Shown here: in pieces, positions 54,180 through 64,000 of the stretch
How positions within the stretch are numbered: the first letter of the stretch is position 1
How the letters are laid out: each line of letters starts with the position of its first letter
Source: Gyromitra esculenta
Lineage: Eukaryota; Ascomycota; Pezizomycetes; Pezizales; Discinaceae
NCBI GenBank assembly: GCA_038503075.1
Contig: JBCAML010000002.1
Coordinates: forward strand, 992,001 to 1,056,000
Length of the DNA: 64,000 nucleotides
Reading direction: 5' to 3'
Program-made: the position numbers and the translations under genes
Notes under the pieces: model-generated
Told to the model about the DNA's origin: nothing
Database searches by the model: none
What the model saw: only the letters and a program-made list of their open reading frames with translations

Positions 54180-56298
54180 TCAATATGTTAGCCTTTTGGA
54201 CGCAAAGATGTAGGCTTGCTCTACAACATACAAACTATACGAAACGCCTTGGAACTTCTCTGAACCCGTTGTAAAATTCATCCTTTCCTTCATCAACTCC
54301 TCGCGATACGTTTTCGCCTCTTCGGGCGTGATGGCCGGTGGAATATTCTTTATAGATTAGCACTTGCACTTAAAACGTTAGACTAGCTGTCCTACCTTTA
54401 GGATTAGCTGGAAAACGTCCTCTGGCAAGTTACCAAGGTGTTTACTTTCCCGCATCGCAACGACTTGCTTGTCAAAGTGTCCTTGTTGCTGCGGTGAAAC
54501 AATGGATGTGGAAACGACCTATAGAGAGTGGGAAAGAGGCATCACCTTTAGTACCACGTAAAAAGGGTTCCGCATCATCAAAGGAGCATACGCGATCATT
54601 GGTGTAAGGGTCACACAAAAAAAAGACAAGAATCTTTCGGAAACCTGGTTTTGATTCATCCCTAAGCTTAAAGGTAGGAACGCGATGCTGGAGTATGTTT
54701 GGAAAAACGATTGCTCGGTTTTTCTTTTCTAATGTTAGACTAGATCCTTAGATTGGAGAATGACTGGTGACTACTTGACTTTACCTTGGTTGATACGTAT
54801 CCGCGCTCTTGCACACTGCTGCCACTCCAGTCTATATTTAGAACTTGTGAGGCAAAATAACCGCCAGGAGTAGAAGCGTAGTCATCGAAACTCTCAATGA
54901 GACTCCGGAAACATAGAGCGGAGCTGGTGATATTTTCTTGATCGTAATAATAGATACCGGTTGCTACGATCCTTTCGTTCTAACACACGATAAGCCTCTT
55001 CACTAGATACTACCACGAGAGATCGATGAGGATAGGAGACATCTCTTACCAACATGCCTTCGACATGCCACGAACCCCCCTCGTATGTAGGATTTTCCAG
55101 GGTCAAGATTATATTTGCCAGTTTAACAATAACCTTTACGGTTTTGCCATTGATGGTTTCGATCAACTCTGGTGGGGAGAACTTTTCGCCACTCAAACTG
55201 CCCATATACCAAGATAATGGTTCACTATCATCATCATACCCATAACGCTCTACGTCATTTTCCTCATCGAGATGTATGTGTAGGCTATGCTCATCGCTAG
55301 AATCAGGGTTGTTCTCATCAATATTGCTATTGACAGGCCTATCGGGCAACTCTATTTCAGTCGGCTCCCAACTCTGCGAGGGTTCTGTGACGCGGCGAAT
55401 ATAGTCTCGACCTCCTCGAATATCACTGAGCACGTTATTAAACATGGGTACAAATTCTGAGAAAATTTGCTCGAGTACCGGATAGAGTTTATGGTGCTTC
55501 TGAGGATCAAGGTTATTAATATAGCTTTTGATTTTAGTGCTGCCGTCTTCTGCTATTTGAAAATCGGAGGGGAGCCATTGGAACCGCGTTGAATATGTGC
55601 CGTCATCCTCATAATATTCATCATCTCCGTCTTGCAATGGTTCGGGAGCTGGTATAGCTTCATTAGTTTTGTTGTGAAGGGTTCTTCCATACACCAATGG
55701 ATAGAGAGACGGATGGACCAAGTCGAGGACTTGTCCATTTGAACCAGGATGCCAGTCTTTCTCTTTCTCTAGTACGTTTTCCAGGATTGATACTCCTATG
55801 AAATTTAGCCTCCTGCTCGCTGCCCTATCTCTCTCACAGCATTTCCACAAAGTCCTATCAATTACCTTTGAGTAACTCCTCCCTTAACTCCTCAGATATC
55901 AACTTATCCGATTTCCAAACGCAATCAATCGCTGGCTGGATCTTGGCATCAACAAAAGGCAGGTAACATTCTCTTAGCTCCTCAAAAACGAATTCAAGGT
56001 CCTCGGGACAAGGTATGAGTTTTTCATTATGAAGAGCAAATATTTTTTCTGCCTCTCGAACCCACCTTGCCCTAATCCTGGGGTTCTCCAACTTCTCCCA
56101 CCAATTGTTCTTATCTCGAATGAGGTAGCTGATGGTACGCAAGTAGTGCTCACGATACACTACGATCGGACGTATTTCGTCTGGTCCAAGCGGATGAGGA
56201 AAGGGGTTGATCTTAGTAGGGACACCAGCTTCAGGAGCATTGACGTCAGAGTTATTGACATTAGGGGTATTAACAGCAGGAGTATCGATATCCATCAT
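54180..56298 (-). CDS. DUF4246 family protein
   Basis: Six exons on the minus strand: 56298-55866, 55795-55050, 54979-54785, 54723-54592, 54518-54396, 54347-54180; introns of 70, 70, 61, 73 and 48 nt. 598 residues from ATG at 56298 (MMDIDTPAVN). Family landmarks: DWHPGSNGQVLDLVHPSLYPLVYGR, SYINNL, SWHVEGMLNERIVATGIYYYD, LQHRVPTFKLRDESKPGFRKIL, NIPPAITPEEAKTYREELMKE. The HVEGM...LQHRV pattern fits the iron/2-oxoglutarate-type fold suspected for this family, but the function is not established. Genes of this family are common in filamentous fungi. Splice sites are inferred; the fourth exon's acceptor (AAG) is the least certain. Confidence 0.85.
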
Positions 56299-56654
56299 AA
56301 TACAGATCAATCAATTTTCGAAAGAGGATATCTTTGCAGACAGTTTCCACTGACTGTGGAAGTGAAATGCATCAAGCCTTCAGCTGTATTTGAGTTCTTC
56401 GCCGACACGTGGGATAACAAGCCAGAGAATCCGCATACATTCGTTACACGTGCCAAGTCTAACACTCGCGATCGTGACAGGCATAGTGAACCTGGAAATG
56501 CAGATGAGGTTGGCCAACCGAGTCGCTAAACTAGGATAAACCAAGAAGTCACTTTATGCTTGTTTTGAGTATGAGTCCACAGCCTTGTCCGAGATATGCG
56601 GGGCAGCCCCTTAGAAGAGTCATAAGGATGCGTGAGTCACGGGCGATATCACAG

Positions 56655-56676
56655 ATACGTTGCCATGGCAACGTAT
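56655..56676. promoter_or_regulatory. Perfect 22-bp palindrome containing an RFX X-box
   Basis: A perfect palindrome whose core GTTGCCATGGCAAC matches the X-box bound by RFX factors (Crt1/Rfx1, Sak1). It lies 357 bp before the DUF4246 start and 356 bp before the Apc4 start, midway in the divergent promoter region. Confidence 0.65.
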
Positions 56677-57031
56677 ATATATCAACGTCACAGTCAATCA
56701 CTCGGTTTACAACTTTAGTCAACCGGCTGCTAATCTTGGGGTTCACAGTATAAAAAGAAAGCAGTATTTAGACTTCTAATCTTCTAATTTAATACATGTC
56801 CGAGGTTACTTTGGGAGACGCGAATTGCTGGTATCCCCAAGCTAAAGATCTTATCAGATTAGATTTGCCCCGTGGCTACGGATTCGTATCCCAGTCCACG
56901 TCCCGGGCTACAACGCGTCTTCCCCGGGTATTGCTTCTGAGCGCGGATTACATTTCTTTCATTGGCATCCTCAGCATCTGTTTATCGGTATCAGTTCTAT
57001 CACCTGCCACCCTTGATCCTTGTCTCATATT

Positions 57032-59833
57032 ATGGATGACGATAATTCCGAACCTGAAGTTGTCAATTCTGCACAGCCGCTCACACGTGGCTTCCCCATC
57101 CTGTATCAGAAGGCGCTTCCGTTTCCTGCTCGACATGGGCTGGCTGCTTGGAGCCCTCAACTCGACCTCATAGCTCTTGTCACATCCAATGAGAATGTCC
57201 TCCTGTACCGGATGAATGGCCAGCGTGTATGGGGATTTGCCCACAGGAGAGATAGGATGGGGACTGAAACCCGGGTTGAAAGGCTGAAATGGCGTCCTGA
57301 CGGTTTGTGAATGGTTTACGGGAAGGGATTGTATGTTAACTAATCTGAAGTGCTTAGGAAAGATGTTAGCTTTAGGATATAGCGATGGTTCGACCAGAAT
57401 ATATGATGTCAATAATGGTAAACAGATACACCGTCTCACTTCAGAAGCTTCGAGTTTCGGTAAAGTTACTTGTGTCGGATGGGTCGATAATCATTCGCAC
57501 TCGAGACTGCCGACTCAGACACCAGAGACGAAATCAACGGAATGTACACCTCAAGCGTTATTCGATATGGATGTGGGCCAGATGCTGCCACGCTTAAGCG
57601 TGTTGCCGTCTTCTTCGGGACAGTATGAGCCTCGTCCCTCAATTGAGTTTTTAGTTTGGTTTAAACGATAGCTCATGAGTCGGATATACAGCGATAGCAC
57701 ATTTACGTCTAAAGTTACACTTGATGCTCTTATAAATTCTGTCACGAAAACAGGAGAAGGGGATAACCTAGATGTTCTACTTATCGGTGAAGAGGGTGGG
57801 AAGATACTCTTAAAGTGAGTTAGTATGCTCTTTTTCTCTAATGACGGCGTCTGGAAGTAAATTTTGATAAAATTTAATAGCGTCTTTGATTCTTTTTTAA
57901 TTGGTACCATGGAACTTTCATCTCTATCCCACCAGCTCAAGTCTAATTCTAAGGTACGGGTTTTCTCTCGAGGGTTTAGTACTTGAGTTCATTCTCTAAC
58001 TGCAGATTAGCTCCTCCGCCATACAGCTTCCTCCGATTTGTCAACTCATTCACTTTTAATTTCTGAGTCTCAAAGCGGTAATATATTATTTGCAACCATG
58101 GACATACTTTTCATCCAGCAATTTGGTCAATATTTATTCCAGTTGGCATCAACATCAACTAGAGTCCAGGCGCTTCTACGATATATTCAGGAGTCTGTAG
58201 TGGCTTTGGAGACAGAGTTCAAGACTATGAATGATTTGGCTCAGCGCTATGTTAGTATCATCGATGAGGATGTTCAAAAGCAAGGAAGTGAAGTATCGCT
58301 AGAATTTTTCGAATTGCTGGTGACTGGAGTGCCAAGTGAGGTATTGAAGGAGTGGTTGGTAGATGTGTTGACAGAGAGGGTATGACCCAACACCCCTAAG
58401 TGTCGAGGGTTGGCTAACTTGTATCATAGGGCCAAAAAAGATGGGAGAAAAGTTCAATGAATGGTTACGAGACCCTTCGGAGATTAGTCCATGAAAGCCT
58501 TCTCCCAACATGCGAAAGGCTGACAGTACTGTTTTGCCGCCTACGAGGCTTGGCTAGATGGTATCATTCGGAATATCCTGGTTCCTAGTTCCATAGACTG
58601 ACAATATCCAGGAAAGAGAGAGGCAGCCCCCTTGGTCTAGATCCAGATGATTTCACTCGTTGTTTGGATGTCGTCTCAGGCCTTACTGTCTTTGCTCACG
58701 AGTTTCTCCTAAAACTCAACAAGGAACTAGAGCACTTTGCTGCATTTGGCTCCTGGCTGCGTCATACTTTGGATGAACTATCAACCGTTATCAATATCGA
58801 TGATAAGCCGCCTGAGGACCCACAAATCGATACATTGAGAGTCTCCGCGTATATTAGTGACTATTTAAAGCAATCCTCGTTGCAATCTTTTTTCAAGCGT
58901 GAGGGAGTGGTCAAGCTCAGCGAGCGTAAAAAGCAGGGCGAGAGAGTATTCGAGCTTTATGCGAAGAGCGCCGATAAAGAATCGGCGGCTCCTCCAGGTT
59001 TTATGGAATTGGCGAATCATTTGGAGGAATTATGTAAGACGGTTTTTGCGAAGCCTCAACAAGCTATGAGACAGCAGTTACGGGTTGGAAAACCGGTGGT
59101 TATCGCAGACAAGGATCCTAGGAAGAGTGATATTAGGATGGTCACGGAAGGTGGAAACCCGGTGGCTTATATGGCGCTTTATAACATAGAGCAGCCTAGA
59201 AATTCCCGTGAGCTCTATCTACACCAATTCTCTAGGATTCCCATAATAACCACCAGTAGTTATCCTTATCCGTTGCGAAATTTCCGTGACAGGGTCTTTG
59301 AGCTCTGTGTCGAAGATTAGCTGCGCTAGAATTCTCTTATCACAGTCGGGAAACGTTAACTTGGTCGATCTTCAATTTGTGGACGATCAATCGATTATCT
59401 TGATACTCTCTGAGAAAGGTCCCTACCCTATCTATTTTTAAAGTTCTTTAGATTTTAAGCTATTTAAGTATTGACTAAAATATTATCAGGAGGTCGCGAT
59501 TCCGAGATGCTGGCGATCGTATATAATTCCATCACATACGACGAAAACTATGATCCCGAAGATCTTGCTGAAAGCGTGTATTCGTACGCAGAGGCATTGT
59601 CTGGGCAAGAAATGGAGGTTATAACTAGACGCCCATTCGAAACAGGGTTTACGCCTGTACAAGTCACGGTTAATGGTGGCCTGGGAAGACGAGTTGGGTG
59701 CGTAATAGCGGAGGACAGGATGAAATATATCGTATTTGATTTAGACGAGAAGGAAATCGAGGAAGATGAAGATGAAGATGAAGATGAGGGCGAGCACGAG
59801 ATGGCAGTTGATGATGAGACCGAGGAGGAATGA
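57032..59833 (+). CDS. apc4: Anaphase-promoting complex subunit 4 (Apc4)
   Basis: Nine exons: 57032-57302, 57358-57622, 57692-57814, 57881-57953, 58011-58379, 58430-58560, 58612-59293, 59346-59418, 59490-59833; introns 50-71 nt. 776 residues, usual for the family. N-terminal Apc4 WD40 region (about 30-110 and on; LIALVTSNENVLLYRMNGQRVW, VERLKWRPDGKMLALGYSDG). Apc4 long helical domain from about 250 (LLRHTASSDLSTHSLL, RVQALLRYIQESV, RLRGLARWKERGSPLGLDPDD, FAAFGSWLRHTLDEL). C-terminal part LVDLQFVDDQSIILIL and GRRVGCVIAEDRMKYIVFDLD, then an acidic tail. Apc4 is a scaffold of the APC/C ubiquitin ligase that joins the platform subunits. The splice before 59346 is the least certain. Confidence 0.88.
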
Positions 59834-61355
59834 CATCGTTACAACCAAACGAATAATCGTCGGTGAGTCGGATCTGGCTTGTGGTGGGTACACAAATACC
59901 AACTTACTGGGAGTCTTGGGCGGCGTTCTTATTTGGAGTAAAAAATAAACAATTGGTAAATGGGATGTTGAGATTAATGCATGCATACAGAATTCGGTCA
60001 GGGGTTCTCGGCTGCAGGCCTGTCCCCTTTGTTGCGCTGGATTGAATTATCCCGTGAATCTTTGCAATTCTCACCTAGATACAACTGATACAGACATCGG
60101 GTTCTTGCTGCAAACCATTTCAATTATGCGGATGGTAGGCTAGCCTCTATGGCCCCAACAAAACCACCTCCAGTCATGTATCCTGCACCTGTAAAGTATA
60201 TGTCAGGGCTAGTAAAGTGTATAAGTTGCAGCATTTTACGGGTAACGATGCACTTCGAAAGGGTATCTGCAATTACAATACTTGTTCGTTTTTGCGTGTA
60301 GATAGAGTGTGCCTCAGTTAATATCTGTAGCTGGATTGGAAAGGAGTTTGGTGACGAGACGGGAGAGAAGCGAGATACGTGTGTCGCCACGAAGCAGTAG
60401 TATCAGTGCATACAGCAGGTACCTTGACGATGAAGGCAAGTCCATGCCTCACGATCTGTCCTTTCCATAGTTCACATGATACAGTGGCTTCTGAGGACAC
60501 TGATGTATGTAGTCACTTTTAACTCTTGTGTTTGACGATGCCAGCAGCAGAGGCCGACTCCTTTGTCTCTTTTCTTCATACTAGTAAATCGTGGCCGCGG
60601 CGTTGAACACTTCTCCCGGCTTCTTCAGTTTTCGCGGATGACTCATCAAGGAGCGGGGTTACCATTGGCTGGCAGGCCATTTTGCGCCCAGAGCGCGCAG
60701 CCTCTAGCCCCATGAGGAGCTCAGAGGGGCATAGATAATACCTCTTCAAAAAATAGCCCCTCCTTCTTCGCCCTTCACCAAAACAAGAGTCCTCCCATTT
60801 TTTTTCTTGCTTTATTTCCCCGCCAACCAGTGAGGAGAAACGTCAACACCCACACGAGAGGAAACTTAGAAAACTAGAGGAAAAAAAACCCCAAAACAAA
60901 ACAAAAGAGGTTCGTTGCCGCCTCCCAAACACGTTCCCCACGTTGATACCACGACTTCCCCCCCACCTCTCCCCCTCTTTTTCCACTGAAAGAAACGTAC
61001 CTGATTGTGAAATCCGCTCTCTTCCTCTCGCTCCTTTTTCGAGAAATCAGGAAATACAATCTCTTGTTGTCCCAAACGCTGTGTAACGTCACTATTACTC
61101 TCCAAGGAGAAGTTGTTGTGGCCGCGTCAAACCTTCGAAACTGAACTTTTCCCACAGGAGACAGCCTCGTGCTTCTTTCAGTAGACTCCACGACCTCTTC
61201 CTCTCCCACTTGCTTCTGCTCCTCATCCTCACCCACCAACGCATTTCCTCCCACATCTATCCTCGACGCCTTGATTCCTTCCTTGCCAAAGTCGTAGGCT
61301 CTACGCTACTCATCTCACTCATCTCATCTCATCTCAGCTACAACCAACCGCAACC
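59834..61355. other. Intergenic
   Basis: 3' flank of Apc4, a possible gene relic at 60124-60252, and from about 60,750 a C/T-rich promoter and leader of Kap95. Several short minus-strand frames over 60,870-61,250 are antisense to the leader and are not considered genes. Confidence 0.5.
60124..60252 (-). pseudogene. Possible C-terminal relic of a flavin amine oxidase-like gene
   Basis: The minus strand encodes FTSPDIYFTGAGYMTGGGFV then GAIEA, ending in TAA at 60124. This pattern (IYF-TGA..GGGFVGAIEA) resembles the FAD-contacting C-terminus of FAD-dependent amine oxidase or desaturase-like proteins. No upstream domain is recognisable to the right, so it is at most a remnant; chance similarity is possible. 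Confidence 0.25.
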
Positions 61356-64000
61356 ATGAATGTCTCCGAGGTGTTGGCTAACACCCTCTCCGGGGGTAAG
61401 TCGTTCATCCCGTTATCCATCCGTTTTTGATCAACATTGACATGTTTTTCTAGAAACTGCCGTTCGTCATGCTGCTGAAGAGCAACTTTCCACGGCTGCT
61501 GCCCAGCATTTCGTGCGTTACTCCTTCGCTTGATATTCATGGTGGCTCAAATTTTGTTATGCAGTTAGGCTGATTTTTTTTACAAATGTAGCCTGAGTAT
61601 CTTCAAATGCTCTCTACGGAACTTGCCAATGAAGAAACCCAACCCTTTATCCGCAGTGCTGCTGGTATCGCCCTGAAAAATGCACTTACCGCGAGAGAAC
61701 GACCGCGTTTGCTGGAGGTACAGCAGAAATGGCTCACCCAAGTTGACCCTGCTATCAAGGTTCAAGTCCGAGAAAACTCTCTTCGAACACTAGCCTCAAC
61801 CGACAACCGTGCAGGGACGTCTGCGGCGCAATTCATTGCGGCCATCGCTGCCATCGAACTTCCCCGGAATCAGTGGCCGGATCTGATGCCTGCCCTAGTG
61901 CGGAATGTCGGCGAGGGGTCTGACAGCCTTAAACAGTCATCATTAACTACCATTGGTTACATTTGTGAATCAGAGGAACAGGAACTCCGTGAGAGTCTGA
62001 GTCAACACTCAAATGCTATCCTCACCGCTGTTGTACAAGGTGCCCGAAAAGAAGAGGCAAATGCCGATGTTAGGTTCGCTGCTATGGTTGCATTGGGTGA
62101 TTCGCTCGAGTTCGTTCGAACCAACTTCGAGAATGATGGTGAGAGAAATTATATCATGCAGGTCATTTGCGAAGCTACACAAAGCCCCGATTACCGGATA
62201 ACCCAGGCGGCATTTGGATGCTTGAATAAGATAATGAGTCTTTATTATGACAAAATGAAGTTCTATATGGAGAAGGCATTATTTGGTTTGACGATTGTGG
62301 GAATGAAACATGATGAAGAGGAGGTTGCCAAACTGGCAATTGAGTTTTGGTGCACGGTCTGTGAGGAGGAGTCCGCTATTGAGGACGACAATCAACAGGT
62401 AGCTTCAGCATTATCCAATTTGGGTCAGGTCTTAGAATCTAACAATACACAGTTCCAGGCAGAAGGGATGACAGAGCTTCGGCCATTTTTTAACTTTGCT
62501 CGCATTGCTACTCCAGAAGTTGTACCAGTATTACTGGAGCTCCTCACAAAACAAGATGAAGATGCTGCTGATGATGAATACAACGTATCTCGTGCGGCGT
62601 ATCAATGCTTACAACTCTACTCTGCTTGTGTCGGGGGCCTAGTAATTAACCACGTCCTGCAATTTGTAGAACAAAATCTGCGTCACGAAAATTGGAGATT
62701 GAGAGATGCCGCCGTTTCGGCCTTTGGGGCGATTATGGAGGGGCCAGATTTTAAACTACTTGATCCCTTGGTCAAACAGGCCCTGCCAGTGTTGGTGGGA
62801 ATGATGGATGATAAAGTTCTGATGGTGAAGGACTCTGCAGCTTATGCTCTTGGTAGAATCTGCGAGTGTTGTGGGCCGGCAATCGACCCTCAACTACATC
62901 TTCCGAGTTTGATCCAGGCGTTATTCTCTGGGTTGAAAGATAGTCCAAAGATGGCTAGCTCGTGTTGTTGGGCTTTAATGAATTTAGCGGACAGATTCGG
63001 GATTGAAAGCGAGTCAGAGGAGAATCCATTATCTAAATACTTCAAAGATAGTGTCAGTGCTTTGCTTGCTGCAACTGAGAGGTATGGATTTATTATTCTT
63101 GATAATCGTGCTGCGATCCGGAATTGAGGCTAAATAGTAATTTTGTAGGCCTGACGCCGACAACCAACTTAGGACGGCCTGTTACGAAGTCCTCAATTCA
63201 TTTGTTGCTAATGTTGGTCAGGATGAGTTACCGTCAATCGCTCAATTATGCACCGTCATCATGGAGAGGCTAGAAAAGACCGTTGGGCTTAGAACTCAAA
63301 TTGTCAGCACTGATGATCGTATTACACTAGAGGAGATGCAGACCAGCTTGGCAGTTGTCTTAATGGTATGCAATTTTTTGCAATTTTTATTCCAGTTTAC
63401 TTATGCTAATTTGTGAAATAGACTATCATCCAACGCTTGGACAAGGAAATTAAGCCTCAAGCAGATAGCATCATGCAAATTCTCTTGCAAATTCTTTCCA
63501 CGTTACCCCCTAACTCCTCTGTCCCGGATGCGATATTTGGAGCGGTTGGAGCAATGGCGAACGCTTTGGAAGAGGATTTTACGAAATACATGGATGCCTT
63601 CACGCCATTTTTGTACAATGCACTAGGTAACCAGGAAGAGCAGCAACTATGTTCAATGGCAATTGGCCTTGTCGGTGATATTGCTCGCTCAATAAATGAC
63701 AAAGCAGCACCTTATTGTGATAACTTCATGAACTATCTTTTAAACAATCTCCAGGTTTGCTTATTCCCACCTCTGAGAGTAAAATTCAGCGGCAATCTAA
63801 TTTTGAAAATTAGAGTAATACTCTCAGCCAACAATTCAAGCCGGCTATCCTTCAATGCTTTGGTGACATTGCACAAGCAATCGGAGGTCATTTCGAGACT
63901 TATTTGCAGGTGGTCATGGGTGTTCTCCAACAGGCGTCTTCGATTACTGCAACCACTGATAGTAACTATGAAATGGTTGAATATGTCATCTCGCTACGTG
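61356..64000 (+). CDS. kap95: Importin subunit beta-1 (Kap95), 3' end outside window
   Basis: Exons 61356-61395, 61454-61512, 61592-63081, 63149-63365, 63422-63754 and 63814 onward; introns of 58, 79, 67, 56 and 59 nt. About 775 residues are visible of an expected ~870. Begins MNVSEVLANTLSG, then an importin-beta N-terminal domain (about 22-100; HAAEEQLSTAAAQHFPEYLQML) and tandem HEAT repeats (e.g. AAVSAFGAIMEGPDF, VKDSAAYALGRICE, AILQCFGDIAQAIGG). The acidic loop between HEAT repeats (DEDAADDEYN) is present. Kap95 carries cargo-importin-alpha through the nuclear pore and is released by Ran-GTP. The last acceptor was chosen at TTAG 63813 because it keeps the frame. Confidence 0.96.

Noticed and set aside
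60866..61254. Minus-strand genes upstream of Kap95
   Set aside because: Frames arise from the C/T-rich leader read backwards; no domains.
1..64000. CRISPR array, rRNA genes or biosynthetic cluster
   Set aside because: No regularly spaced repeats, no rRNA sequence and no linked biosynthetic enzymes were seen.

Overview
The window is a nuclear chromosome segment of a filamentous ascomycete (Pezizomycotina-like). Genes carry many short introns (about 48-96 nt, GT..AG, CTAAC/CTGAC-type branch points) and encode typical fungal housekeeping proteins: Kap95, Utp15, Apc4, a Ubx2/FAF2-like protein, a Sac2-like phosphatase, an Lsb5-like adaptor and a DUF4246 protein. Genus was not determined.

1-29,348 is a nest of transposable elements. 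The oldest layer is the 3' end of a non-LTR retrotransposon (LINE) on the + strand. It ends in a poly(A) run at about 29,330-29,348 and is now split into three pieces (16145-16335, 22585-22719, 28936-29348). Into it and into each other have inserted Ty3/gypsy chromoviruses of two related families: A (minus, runs off the left edge), B (minus, complete and apparently intact), C (minus, broken), D (plus, broken by a solo LTR and one stop codon), E (minus, frameshifted), plus solo LTRs at 782-1188, 19304-19716 and one split by E (22720-22975 + 28780-28930). Exact 5-bp target duplications define six of these insertions. They show that the LTRs run TTTCATGG...GAGA rather than TG...CA. The elements share three features: a T TTA AAC slippery heptamer at the gag stop followed by a covarying stem-loop (-1 frameshifting), a Tf1-like self-primer (AAGCAACGT in the LTR complementary to the sequence just after the LTR), and a C-terminal chromodomain. 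A separate ~914-bp insertion with a tRNA-like A/B-box head and a 7-bp duplication (unit S, 4868-4977 + 10810-11613) sits in the integrase gene of C, and B is inserted in it.

29,349-64,000 is the host gene region. In order: Lsb5-like VHS-GAT protein (+), a Ser/Thr-rich hypothetical (-), a ~5.5-kb gene-poor tract with a large foldback repeat, a Sac2/INPP5F-like phosphoinositide phosphatase (-) divergent from a Ubx2/FAF2-like ERAD protein (+), a large acidic conserved fungal protein (+), Utp15 (+), a DUF4246 protein (-) divergent from Apc4 (+) with a perfect RFX X-box palindrome between them, and importin-beta Kap95 (+, truncated by the window). Exon-intron structures were rebuilt by eye from splice signals, reading-frame continuity and family conservation. 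The genes are unlinked in function; nothing suggests a cluster.
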